Assembly: GCF_014855495.1 (NCBI RefSeq)
Contig: NZ_JACYFJ010000004.1
Coordinates: forward strand, 1-64,000
DNA: 64,000 bases
Origin: Euzebyella saccharophila
Lineage (GTDB): Bacteria; Bacteroidota; Bacteroidia; Flavobacteriales; Flavobacteriaceae
Direction of reading: 5' to 3'
This document shows positions 44,920 through 53,429 of this stretch, in pieces. Below the pieces are notes generated by a model that worked only from the letters and a program-made list of their open reading frames with translations, was not told where the DNA came from and ran no database searches. Position numbers and translations under genes: made by a program. Each line of letters starts with the position of its first letter. Position 1 is the first letter of the stretch.

Positions 44920-45870
44920 TTATGGGACGGCTTCAAATGTTAGAATAACCACATTGGTGCCCACACCAATAAAGTCTGGCGAGGCTGCTAAAAACATCAC
45001 CATACGCATGCTGGTGTCATTAATTTCTTGAATCATTACCCGGCGCTCGAAATCTAAAAGTCCGAGATAGGCCATCCCTTCAAAATCTAAATAGCTCACA
45101 TCTTCAAACGTTAAGCTTCCGCCTGCGCCATAGACCGAAGAAACGGTCAAAGCAGCATTTTCGGCATAACTGAAGGTAGCATCCGAATCTGGGGTAAAAC
45201 TGGCCGTACACAAGCCAAAGTCCGCACCACCATTATTAACGATACTGGCACCACCGTCATTTACAATTTGGTAGACCAAGCCACTAAAAGCGGCATTGTC
45301 GGCCTTCAAATCCATTTCATACCTTCCATCAAAATAAAAAGTGAACTCATCTTCATAAACCTCTGCCATACCGAGCCCAGCACCAAAAATACCCGCGGGT
45401 AAAGGATTGGGAGCCCCATCAAACGGACTTAAAGCCGCATCGGTATTTCCGAAATAGTCACTATCAGAATGGGCACTAGAAAGTCTCCAGGTTTTTCCAT
45501 CGTCATCGGTAGCACCTCCCGTCAATAATACATAGGGAGTGATATCAAGGGCCAATTGTACTTCTTTACTTAAGGTGGCGCCAGTAGCATCGGTAGCCGT
45601 CAATGTGGCGGTATAGTAGCCTGAATCTGCATACGTATGCACCGGATTTTGTTGGTTGCTAGTGCTGCCATCACCAAAATCCCAATTCCAGCTTACCGCA
45701 TTATTTGTCAAACCCTGAAAAGCGACTTTTTTTCCATTTACGGAATTAAAAACATCGGCTGTAAAGGGAATAGGCCCTTCACTTGTATTATCATCCGTTT
45801 GACATGCAGTTAAAAACAGGGCAATTACCGCGAAGAGTGTAGATTTAATGGAGAGATTTTTCATCATCAA
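44920..45870 (-). CDS. PKD-domain lipoprotein preceding susC
   Basis: 316 residues. A lipoprotein signal (TLFAVIALFLTACQTDD) is followed by a PKD domain at about 35-110 (VAFQGLTNNAVSWNWDFGDG and NPVHTYADSGYYTATLTATD). A C-terminal ~200-residue domain with DGKTWRLSSAHSDSDYFGN and FTFYFDGRYEMDLKA resembles surface glycan-binding lipoproteins of Bacteroidota loci. It is probably surface-exposed and captures or orients the polysaccharide. It is the first gene of the lipoprotein-susC-susD unit, whereas accessory binding proteins usually follow susD. Its promoter is probably the -7 box at 45967. Confidence 0.85.
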   Translation of the reverse strand: MMMKNLSIKSTLFAVIALFLTACQTDDNTSEGPIPFTADVFNSVNGKKVAFQGLTNNAVSWNWDFGDGSTSNQQNPVHTYADSGYYTATLTATDATGATLSKEVQLALDITPYVLLTGGATDDDGKTWRLSSAHSDSDYFGNTDAALSPFDGAPNPLPAGIFGAGLGMAEVYEDEFTFYFDGRYEMDLKADNAAFSGLVYQIVNDGGASIVNNGGADFGLCTASFTPDSDATFSYAENAALTVSSVYGAGGSLTFEDVSYLDFEGMAYLGLLDFERRVMIQEINDTSMRMVMFLAASPDFIGVGTNVVILTFEAVP

Positions 45871-45966
45871 TAGTTTTCGATCAAGACAAGTAGGAATTAG
45901 GTCGGGCTATTCGGGAGGGGTCTAAAAACGTTGTTACATATGTTAATTATATCTAAATCAATACCT

Positions 45967-45974
45967 CAAAACTA
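45967..45974 (-). promoter_or_regulatory. -7 box (TAGTTTTG) for the PKD-susC-susD operon
   Basis: The minus strand reads TAGTTTTG at 45974-45967, fitting TAnnTTTG. A TTG lies 17 nt upstream (45994-45992) and another 23 nt upstream. The leader to the ATG at 45870 would be about 90 nt, in which I see no strong fold. Confidence 0.45.
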
Positions 45975-46070
45975 TATTTTTACCACTGAAACAATTTCAA
46001 TTATTTTGTTGATTTTTGATAATATATTAACTATCCATTTATTTCGTTACATATATTTTTACAAAATGGG

Positions 46071-46099
46071 ATTTACACACCCTATAATGAATTTTAACT
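46071..46099. promoter_or_regulatory. Element C: 21-bp-period repeat between the susC operon and the ceramidase-like gene
   Basis: ATTTAC (46071-46076) and ATTTTAAC (46091-46098) place the TTTA cores 21 bp apart, in the same orientation as elements A and B. The middle sequence is less conserved, and there is no CAAAGTAAACC at the matching distance. It lies in the 254-nt divergent region between the PKD lipoprotein and the ceramidase-like gene, whose start is 26 nt away. AT-rich sequence makes chance matches possible. Confidence 0.35.
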
Positions 46100-46124
46100 A
46101 ATTCCAAATCATGTTAACATTTAA

Positions 46125-47426
46125 ATGAAGGTTAAGCGATATTTAAGGTTAAGTGAATTAAGGCTTTTGGTCCTATTCATTCTTCTTTCACCCCTTATTT
46201 CTTTGTCTCAGGATTTAATGGCAGGTGTCGCCAAGCGTAAGATTACCCCTGAGCCTTTAATTGCCGTTTCAGGAGGCGTTGGTCTACCCCAAGCGGCCAA
46301 AGAAAAAGAAGATGACCTTTATGTAAGAGCCATGGTATTTGCAAAGGGAAATATCAAAACCGCTATTGTTTCCATAGATAATTTAGGTTGGCCTGCGGTT
46401 TGGGGCGACAAAACAAGGGCTTTGGTAAATAGAATTGCCCCTGAAAACATTCTTATTGGAGCAACCCATACCCATAGTGCCCCTGATGCTTATGCCTTTG
46501 CCGATGAAAGCGGTAATCACGCAGCCGACATAGATTACCTCAATTGGTGTACTGTTCAAATGGCTGAGGCCATCAATGAAGCCCTTGACCGGCTAGAACC
46601 GGTTCATTTAAAAATTGCCCATGAAAAAGTAGAAGGCAAAATAGCTTATAATTATTATGCCCCCCAACTATATGACCCTAGGTGCGGAGTGCTACAAACT
46701 ATCATTGCCAGCGGCAAAAGGAAAGGGACTATTCAAGCCACCCTTACAAATTATGCTGTTCACCCTGAGGTTATAGGAAACAAAAGAGGTATTTTAAGTC
46801 CTGATTTGGTAGGACCACTTCACGAACGAATCGAAAAAGAAACTGGGGGCCTATCCATTTTTATGAATGGAGCACTCGGAGGTATGGTTACTGCAGACAA
46901 TCGCCTAGATAACGGAAAAGAAGCCAACGATTGGGAAGAGTGCCAGCGTATCGGATTTTTATTGGCAGATGAAGCTTTGCGAATAATCGATAAGTCGGCC
47001 ATACAGACCAACCCCAATTTAAGGGTGGCCTCCAAGAAGGTTACATTTCCGGTGGCTTCGGTCATGATGCAGCATATACTAAAAAATTCTCCGTTAGGCA
47101 TGGGATCAAAGGATGGAACATCAATTTCCACCACTTTGAACTATATTCAGCTAGGCACCGCCCAAATGATTACAATTCCTGGAGAGGCCTTGCCCAATAT
47201 CGGTTATTACCTTAAAAGGAAAATGCCCGGGGAGCATCCGTTTTTATTAGGCCTTACCAACGATGCTTTTGGCTATATTTTGACCAAGGAAGACTTCAAC
47301 AGCTTTGATCGCTATCAGTACATCAGCCGTACGAGCCTAGGTGAAAAGACGGGTGAAATTCTTGTGAAAGAGGCTCTTTATCTAATAAATAAAAATCATC
47401 AACCTAAGAAACAACAAAAGCAATGA
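46125..47426 (+). CDS. Neutral/alkaline ceramidase-like secreted protein
   Basis: 433 residues with a signal peptide (LLVLFILLSPLISLSQ). It matches the N-terminal domain of neutral ceramidases: MAGVAKRKITPE at the start of the mature protein, ATHTHSAPDAYAF (zinc-binding His pair), then NYAVHPEVIGN and FMNGALGGMVTADN. It is shorter than full ceramidases (about 650 residues) and lacks their C-terminal immunoglobulin-like domain. Such truncated forms are frequent in Bacteroidota glycan loci, with unknown amide or ester substrates. The stop overlaps the ATG of the next gene (ATGA), so the two are coupled. Confidence 0.83.
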   Translation: MKVKRYLRLSELRLLVLFILLSPLISLSQDLMAGVAKRKITPEPLIAVSGGVGLPQAAKEKEDDLYVRAMVFAKGNIKTAIVSIDNLGWPAVWGDKTRALVNRIAPENILIGATHTHSAPDAYAFADESGNHAADIDYLNWCTVQMAEAINEALDRLEPVHLKIAHEKVEGKIAYNYYAPQLYDPRCGVLQTIIASGKRKGTIQATLTNYAVHPEVIGNKRGILSPDLVGPLHERIEKETGGLSIFMNGALGGMVTADNRLDNGKEANDWEECQRIGFLLADEALRIIDKSAIQTNPNLRVASKKVTFPVASVMMQHILKNSPLGMGSKDGTSISTTLNYIQLGTAQMITIPGEALPNIGYYLKRKMPGEHPFLLGLTNDAFGYILTKEDFNSFDRYQYISRTSLGEKTGEILVKEALYLINKNHQPKKQQKQ

Positions 47427-48826
47427 AAATGAATTTAAAATCTCATTACTGGATATTTTGTCTTACTCTTTTAAGCCTGACCTTTTCTTGCAAAGAGAAG
47501 AAAAAAGAAACTGCTCAAGGCCCAGAACCGAAAATTGCGGAGGTTACTCCAGAAAACGCACTAAAAAGTTATCTTGATAATGGGGACCAAACCTTTTCTT
47601 GGGTTATAAAAGATAGTTTTGAGCTGCAAGGTGTAAAAGCCTATGACCTATTGCTCACCTCTCAAAAATGGCGCGAACATACTTGGAAACATCAATTGAC
47701 CATTTTTGTACCTCAAGAGATAGCTTTTGATGGTTCGCTACTTTTTATTACGGGTGGACATCTTGAAAATGGTGAACCCAAATGGAAATCCGTAAAAAAA
47801 GGCGGGGATGAAATAGAACCTATGGCATTGATGGCCCTAAAAAACAAGGCCATCACCTCCATCATTCGTCAAGTGCCTATGCAACCCTTGTACGACGGCG
47901 ACTTGGTGGAAGACCAACTTATTTCGTATACCCTTCACAATTTTAAAAACGACAAAGATTACACATGGCCCCTGCTCTTCCCCATGGTAAAAAGTGCGGT
48001 GCGCGCCATGGATGCCGTTCAGGAATTCAGTAAAGAAAACCTTGACAAAGATGTATCGAGGTTCACCGTTTCAGGAGCTTCAAAACGAGGTTGGACAACC
48101 TGGTTAACCGGCGCCTCCGATAAACGCGTAGAGGCGATTGCGCCTATGGTCATTGATGTCTTGAATATGCCGGTCAGTCTCGATTATCACCTCGAGGCTT
48201 GGAACGAGTACAGTGTACAAATCAACGATTACATCAAATTAGAAATTCCACAAACCGTAAATACGGGGGATGGGCAGGCGCTTACGCAAATGATCGACCC
48301 CTATTCGTACCGCGCTGACTTAACGATGCCTAAATTAATTTTTATAGGTACCAACGACGAATACTGGCCCGTGGACGCCATTAAACACTACATTAATGAT
48401 ATTCCAGGTGAAAATTACATTCACTACACACCCAATGCAGGTCATAATTTAGGAGGTGGTGAAGAAGCCTTAAAATCTTTAAGTGGATTTTGGGCTCAAA
48501 CTTTGGCAAAGGAAAAATATGACAATCTCGATTATAATATCAACATTACTGATAAGGAAGCTACCCTTACCGTCTCATCCACTACCGAGAATTTGACCAA
48601 TGCATTTTTGTGGACAGCCAGTTCTACCGATCGAGATTTAAGGGATGACCAATGGAGTTCTAACCCTATTAAACTGGATGAAAATGGTGAAGTTTCCCAA
48701 AAAGTGGAATATCCGAACTCAGGATACAAGGCATTCTATATCGATTTTGAATACAAGGATATCAACGGAGGTACCTATACCAAAAGCACACGAATGTATT
48801 TAGCCGATAATGACGAAGTACTTTAA
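47423..48826 (+). CDS. PhoPQ-activated pathogenicity-related (PqaA-like) alpha/beta hydrolase, lipoprotein
   Basis: 467 residues. A lipoprotein signal (LTLLSLTFSCKEKKKE) precedes an alpha/beta hydrolase of the PqaA family. It has a nucleophile elbow in VSGASKRGWTTWLTG, an acid in FIGTNDEYWPVDAI and a His in TPNAGHNLGGGEEAL. The C-terminal ~100 residues form a beta-sandwich-like tail. The substrate is unknown, possibly an ester or peptide linkage of the target glycoconjugate. The start ATG 47423 overlaps the previous stop. The ChbG-like gene follows with a 10-nt gap, giving a three-gene operon. Confidence 0.85.
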   Translation: MKMNLKSHYWIFCLTLLSLTFSCKEKKKETAQGPEPKIAEVTPENALKSYLDNGDQTFSWVIKDSFELQGVKAYDLLLTSQKWREHTWKHQLTIFVPQEIAFDGSLLFITGGHLENGEPKWKSVKKGGDEIEPMALMALKNKAITSIIRQVPMQPLYDGDLVEDQLISYTLHNFKNDKDYTWPLLFPMVKSAVRAMDAVQEFSKENLDKDVSRFTVSGASKRGWTTWLTGASDKRVEAIAPMVIDVLNMPVSLDYHLEAWNEYSVQINDYIKLEIPQTVNTGDGQALTQMIDPYSYRADLTMPKLIFIGTNDEYWPVDAIKHYINDIPGENYIHYTPNAGHNLGGGEEALKSLSGFWAQTLAKEKYDNLDYNINITDKEATLTVSSTTENLTNAFLWTASSTDRDLRDDQWSSNPIKLDENGEVSQKVEYPNSGYKAFYIDFEYKDINGGTYTKSTRMYLADNDEVL

Positions 48827-48836
48827 AATTCCTACC

Positions 48837-49856
48837 ATGAATAATAAATTTATACCATTTGTAAGTGCAGCCATCTTTTCCATTCTGCTCTTAGGAGGCT
48901 GTAAAGACCTAGAAAAAAAGGACGTTGTTATGAACAACGGTGCTCAAGCTTCCTCGGAAAATAAAACATGGGCAGAAAAGTTGGGATGGCCCAAAGGTAA
49001 AAAGGTACTCATTCTACATGCCGATGATATTGGAATGTGTCCCGAAGCAAATACAGCCGCAAAGAATCAATTAACCGACGGAGACATTCAATCCGCTGCG
49101 GTCATGATACCTTGTCCGAATGCCAAAGAGTTCATCGATTGGGCCATAGAAAACCCCAAAACCGATATCGGACTCCACTTGACCCTCACGAGTGAATGGA
49201 AAACCTATCGCTGGGGAACCGTAACCCCACATGAAGAAGTACCGGGTTTGCTAGATGAAACTGACCATATGTGGCACAAGGTCATTCAAGTGGTTCAAAA
49301 TGCTTCTGCAGAAGAGGTTGAAAAAGAGATTCGTGCCCAGATAGAACAATCTCTAGCTTGGGGTTTTCGACCCAACCATATCGATACCCACATGGGTACG
49401 CTTTATGCTGATCCAGGTTACGTAGAAGCTTTTTTAAGAGTGGCTCAGGAATATAAAATACCCGCAAATGTTATAGATATCTCAAACCCAGAAGTACTGG
49501 AAGGATTTAGAAAAGAAGGATATCCTCTTGACGATTCTGTTGTTAAGATGATAGCAAACTATCAGCTTCCAAAATTGGACTTTTTTAGTAGTGCGCCCAA
49601 GGGAGGCACTTATGAGGAAAAGGTAGAAAACTTTAAAACCTTGGTCAATTCTTTACATCCAGGGCTTACCGAAATCATTTTTCATCCTTCCGTGCAAACA
49701 GAAAACTTAAAAGGGATTACCAATTCTTGGCAACAACGCGTTTGGGAAGCCGAAATGTTTGCCGACCCAAATCTTTTGGATTTCTTTAAGAAAGAGGATA
49801 TCATTTTCACCAATTGGATGGAAATCATGGAACGTTTTGAGAAAATGAAGAAATAA
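48837..49856 (+). CDS. ChbG/YdjC-family carbohydrate deacetylase, lipoprotein
   Basis: 339 residues from ATG 48837. The lipoprotein signal (AAIFSILLLGGCKD) is followed by a ChbG/HpnK-type deacetylase: VLILHADDIGMCPEAN (metal-binding Asp), DIGLHLTLTSEW (His), NHIDTHMGTLY (His) and EIIFHPSV near the C-terminus. Relatives remove acetyl groups from diacetylchitobiose or other N-acetyl sugars. An envelope location suggests action on an exported or periplasmic oligosaccharide with N-acetyl groups. It is the last gene of the ceramidase-PqaA-ChbG operon. Confidence 0.9.
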   Translation: MNNKFIPFVSAAIFSILLLGGCKDLEKKDVVMNNGAQASSENKTWAEKLGWPKGKKVLILHADDIGMCPEANTAAKNQLTDGDIQSAAVMIPCPNAKEFIDWAIENPKTDIGLHLTLTSEWKTYRWGTVTPHEEVPGLLDETDHMWHKVIQVVQNASAEEVEKEIRAQIEQSLAWGFRPNHIDTHMGTLYADPGYVEAFLRVAQEYKIPANVIDISNPEVLEGFRKEGYPLDDSVVKMIANYQLPKLDFFSSAPKGGTYEEKVENFKTLVNSLHPGLTEIIFHPSVQTENLKGITNSWQQRVWEAEMFADPNLLDFFKKEDIIFTNWMEIMERFEKMKK

Positions 49857-49862
49857 TAGTCA

Positions 49863-50519
49863 TCACCGCTCGCAAAGACTTTGTATCAAATTAATGTCAA
49901 ATTCTTCGTAAGATTCAATAACGCCGTCTGCAAGTAGAAGCTTGTCCGGTATTTCTGTATTGGAAATCGCTATACACTTAATTCCGGCGGCTTTGGCGGA
50001 CTTCACCCCGTTCTCAGAATCTTCGATTACTAAACATTGCGATGCAGGTAGGCCCAGTTTTTTCAAGGTGACCAAGTACGGATCTGGGTCTGGCTTTCCT
50101 CGGCTCACATCTTCTGATGTCACTACTACTTTGAACAAATCGCTGAGACCTGTAATTTTCATGGTAGCTTGAACCTCCAATTTGGTCGAACTGGTCGTCA
50201 GGGCCAAGATGTAATTTTGAGCAAGTTTTTGAATACAATTCACCACTCCGGGATATATTTTCAATTCATCGCTTACTAAATCAAGATATATTTTGGTTTT
50301 GTCAGCAATCAAATTAGAACACGTCACATATTGTAGTCCAAAATCCGCCAATAAATCGGCAAATGCGGCTTTATCGGTTCTCCCAAGGCAATAGGTTCTG
50401 TAGATTTCAGGGGTAATATCAACACCAAAAGATTCAAAAACTAGTTTGGTCGCCATTTCATGACAGTGCTCATCATCAGTGATTACCCCGTTCATGTCAA
50501 AAATGATAGTTGTAATCAT
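49863..50519 (-). CDS. HAD hydrolase, beta-phosphoglucomutase-like
   Basis: 218 residues from ATG 50519 (MITTIIFDMNGVITDDE). It has an N-terminal nucleophile motif (DMNGVITD, with Asn where DxD usually has Asp), a helical cap (to about residue 85), LALTTSSTK (motif II), SRGKPDPDPYLVTLKKLG (motif III Lys) and LVIEDSENGVKSAKAAG (motif IV). It is likely a phosphosugar phosphatase or mutase handling an intermediate of the locus. The longer frame (ATG 50540) overlaps a minus-strand -7 box TAAATTTG (50545-50538), so the shorter start is preferred. It converges with the deacetylase gene with 6 nt between stops. Confidence 0.87.
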   Translation of the reverse strand: MITTIIFDMNGVITDDEHCHEMATKLVFESFGVDITPEIYRTYCLGRTDKAAFADLLADFGLQYVTCSNLIADKTKIYLDLVSDELKIYPGVVNCIQKLAQNYILALTTSSTKLEVQATMKITGLSDLFKVVVTSEDVSRGKPDPDPYLVTLKKLGLPASQCLVIEDSENGVKSAKAAGIKCIAISNTEIPDKLLLADGVIESYEEFDINLIQSLCER

Positions 50520-50552
50520 GTCTTTAAGTTCCATTTTCAAATTTATACCTCA

Positions 50553-50632
50553 ATTTATACAGCTGGAAATTAAATTTTACCTAAAATCGATGTAATCTTA
50601 GCATTTACCTCTTTAAGAAGCCATTATATTTG
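50553..50632. promoter_or_regulatory. Divergent control region: -7 box for the cytochrome/FG-GAP gene and a weak element-like repeat
   Basis: TATATTTG at 50625-50632 is a perfect plus-strand -7 for the gene at 50660. Further left, ATTAAATTTTACC (from about 50568) closely resembles the distal half-site of element B (ATTAAATTTTAACC), with a TTTA 22 bp before it. The repeat match is weak and listed only as a possibility. Confidence 0.35.
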
Positions 50633-50659
50633 TAAGTAGTCACTACCTGACCTTCAATT

Positions 50660-52240
50660 ATGAGTGCGAAATATCTCTCCTTTTCTATTTTTATCATTTT
50701 AATTGTCTGCTCTTGCAAAGAAATGGTTCCAAAGGTTGAATCAAAACCTATTCCTCATACAACCGAGCTAACTGGAGAAGCCTTGGCCCATATCCACTGT
50801 GCTTCATGCCATCAGTTCGTACCCCCTGATAAACTAAGCAAGACCATTTGGAAAGAAGATGTCTTACCCGCCATGGCACAACGTTTGGGCATCTATTCGA
50901 ATGGAATTTTAAACGACAGCCTATTCGGTAGTCCAGAAAACGCCCAGATTGTCAAAGCCGCTCAAATTTATCCTGAAAGCCCTGTTATATCTCACGAAGA
51001 TTGGCTAAAACTCGAGAATTTCTATTTGAAAAACGCTCCAGATGAACTTCAAAAAACCACCTACAATGAAAACATTGTACTTGGGCTAAAACAATTCAAT
51101 TATAAAGAAGTAAAGGTTGCCCACCGTCCACCGATGACCACCATGGTAAAAATTAGAAAAGAAGGGATAGGCCTCATTTTCTCCGATGGAAAACCCAATA
51201 GCAATGTGTTGACTTTTCTTGATAAAAATCTGGAGCTGGAAAAAAACATGCTTACGTTTCAAACACCCATCCATCTGGAAGAAAAAGAGGATATGAGCTA
51301 TCTTTTAAGTGTGGGGAAGAATATTTTTCCCAATGATTTTAAAAATGGACGTTTACAAGCCTATACCAACCCTTCAGCCGCCCATGAAAAAATAAAACTG
51401 ACCTCTGAACTCGACAATCTGCAGCGCCCTGTTCATATTGCTTTTGGTGATATGAATGGAAACCGTGAAGAGGACCTGGTCGTTTGTGAATATGGCGATC
51501 ACACGGGTCAGTTGACCCTTTACGAAAAAGGAGACGACGCATATAATAGAACAGTTCTAAAACAAGAATCGGGAGCTATAAAATCGGTCGTAGCCGACGT
51601 CAACCAAGACGGACGATTGGATATTATCTGCCTAATGGCGCAGGGCGATGAAGGTATTTTTTATTTGGAGAATCTGGGACTCGGAAATTTTAAAGAAAAA
51701 CGGTGGATGCAATTCTCACCATTAAACGGCAGTCAAAACTTTGAATTTATAGATTTTAATGGCGACGGATTTAAAGATATTCTGTATACCTGCGGCGATA
51801 ATGCCGATAAAACTCCTATTTTAAAAGACTATCACGGGGTGTACCTTTTTTTAAACGATGGGCAAATGAATTTTGAACAAGCCTATTTCTTTAGAATGAA
51901 CGGTGCCTACAAAACCATATCTTTAGATTTTGACAATGACGGGGATTTGGATATGGCCGCTATTTCCTTTTTTCCTGATTACGCGGAACGACCCGAAGAA
52001 AGTTTTGTATATTTTGAAAATCAGGGAGACCTCAACTTCAAGGCTCAATCCTTTAAAAATGCAAGTAACGGTAGATGGCTGGTCATGGATGCCGGTGATA
52101 TTGACGGGGATGGAGATATAGACCTCGCATTGGGCTCTTTTGTGTACTTTTTGGCAAAAGATGATGCTACAGGCCTCAGCAAACGCTGGTTAAAGAGAAG
52201 TCCTTCGGTCGCTATTCTTGAAAACACCTTAGTTCCATAA
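50660..52240 (+). CDS. Lipoprotein with c-type heme motif and FG-GAP/VCBS repeats
   Basis: 526 residues. A lipoprotein signal (FIILIVCSCKE) is followed at residues 47-51 by CASCH, a CxxCH heme-c site, within a ~100-residue cytochrome-like segment (HIHCASCHQFVPPDKLSK). The remainder is an FG-GAP/VCBS propeller (FGDMNGNREEDLVV, DVNQDGRLDIICL, DFNGDGFKDILYT, DFDNDGDLDMAAI, DIDGDGDIDLALG). It is anchored in the envelope and may link electron transfer to substrate binding or oxidation; partners are unknown. It is co-oriented with the dipeptidase gene 10 nt downstream. Confidence 0.87.
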   Translation: MSAKYLSFSIFIILIVCSCKEMVPKVESKPIPHTTELTGEALAHIHCASCHQFVPPDKLSKTIWKEDVLPAMAQRLGIYSNGILNDSLFGSPENAQIVKAAQIYPESPVISHEDWLKLENFYLKNAPDELQKTTYNENIVLGLKQFNYKEVKVAHRPPMTTMVKIRKEGIGLIFSDGKPNSNVLTFLDKNLELEKNMLTFQTPIHLEEKEDMSYLLSVGKNIFPNDFKNGRLQAYTNPSAAHEKIKLTSELDNLQRPVHIAFGDMNGNREEDLVVCEYGDHTGQLTLYEKGDDAYNRTVLKQESGAIKSVVADVNQDGRLDIICLMAQGDEGIFYLENLGLGNFKEKRWMQFSPLNGSQNFEFIDFNGDGFKDILYTCGDNADKTPILKDYHGVYLFLNDGQMNFEQAYFFRMNGAYKTISLDFDNDGDLDMAAISFFPDYAERPEESFVYFENQGDLNFKAQSFKNASNGRWLVMDAGDIDGDGDIDLALGSFVYFLAKDDATGLSKRWLKRSPSVAILENTLVP

Positions 52241-52250
52241 AACTAATTCT

Positions 52251-53423
52251 ATGAGAAAATTTAAATGGCTTTTCATAACCTTAGGCACACTCTTAGCCCT
52301 GTATCTGTTAGCGGTACTCATTGTTCCTAAAATTTTAGACGCCAAGCACAACCAGACAAAAGTACTTCCGCCTTACACCGTCTCCAACGAGGCGTTGAAA
52401 CTATATAACTCCCTTGAGTTTATCTCTGATCTGCACTGCGATGCCCTTTTATGGCGCCGCGATTTGACTAAAAAGAATGAAGTGGGTCATGTAGATTTAC
52501 CTCGGATGCAAGAAGCTAATATGGCTTTACAAGCCTTCACTATTGTGACGAAGTCGCCCGTTGGCCAAAACTTTTCCAAAAATTCAAGCGATGCGATGGA
52601 CAATATTACCCTACTAAATATTGTACAAGGAAAACCCATCAGTAACTGGCGTAGTTTGTTTAAACGAGCTGAATATCAATGCCAACAGTTGCATGAATAT
52701 GCCGAAGATTTTGATGATGATTTTATCATTGTAAAAGACAAAACCGACTTTGAAGAGTTAATCGAAAAAAGAAAAGTAGATAGAAAAGTAATCGGTGGTT
52801 TTCTTGGTGTGGAAGGCGGGCATTGTCTTGAGGGAAATTTAGAAAATTTAGACAAGCTTTATAACGAAGGATTACGCATGTTGGGGCCAACCCATTTTTT
52901 CGATAATGAATTAGGCGGTTCCGCACACGGTATTACCGGCGAGGGATTAACGGATTTTGGGAAACAGGTCGTACAGCGAATGAACGAATTGGGTATGTTC
53001 ATAGACCTGGCACACTCCTCCCCTGCCATTATTGACGACATTCTTAAGATGACAGATAAGCCCTTAATTGTATCCCATACGGGAGTGAAAGGCACGATGG
53101 ACAATTCGAGAAACCTCTCGGATAAACACGTGAAGCAGATAGCAAAAAATGGCGGTTTGATTGGGATTGCTTTTTTTAAGGGAGCCATTAGCTCACCTGA
53201 AATTCAAGGGATTGTAGACGCCATGAAACATGTAAAGAATATTGCCGGTATCGATTGTATTGCTCTGGGTTCAGATTATGACGGAAGTGTAACCACACCG
53301 TTTGATATCACCGGCCTGCCCTTGCTGGTCGAAGAATTGTTGGCACAAAAATTTACAGAAGATGAAATTAAGGCTATTATGGGCGAAAACATCAAGCGTT
53401 TTATGCTTAAAAACCTGCGGTAA
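52251..53423 (+). CDS. Membrane dipeptidase (peptidase M19), membrane-anchored
   Basis: 390 residues. The N-terminal anchor helix (LFITLGTLLALYLLAVLIV) is followed by a renal-dipeptidase-type amidohydrolase: FISDLHCDALLW (zinc HxD), FLGVEGGHCLEG (bridging Glu), LRMLGPTHFFDN, MFIDLAHSSPAI, LIVSHTGVKG (His) and IALGSDYDGSV (Asp). It hydrolyses dipeptides, including some with D-residues or beta-lactam-like bonds. Its place in a glycan locus suggests a peptide or amide part of the substrate. It converges with the phosphoesterase gene, 6 nt apart. Confidence 0.93.
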   Translation: MRKFKWLFITLGTLLALYLLAVLIVPKILDAKHNQTKVLPPYTVSNEALKLYNSLEFISDLHCDALLWRRDLTKKNEVGHVDLPRMQEANMALQAFTIVTKSPVGQNFSKNSSDAMDNITLLNIVQGKPISNWRSLFKRAEYQCQQLHEYAEDFDDDFIIVKDKTDFEELIEKRKVDRKVIGGFLGVEGGHCLEGNLENLDKLYNEGLRMLGPTHFFDNELGGSAHGITGEGLTDFGKQVVQRMNELGMFIDLAHSSPAIIDDILKMTDKPLIVSHTGVKGTMDNSRNLSDKHVKQIAKNGGLIGIAFFKGAISSPEIQGIVDAMKHVKNIAGIDCIALGSDYDGSVTTPFDITGLPLLVEELLAQKFTEDEIKAIMGENIKRFMLKNLR

Positions 53424-53429
53424 CCTCAT

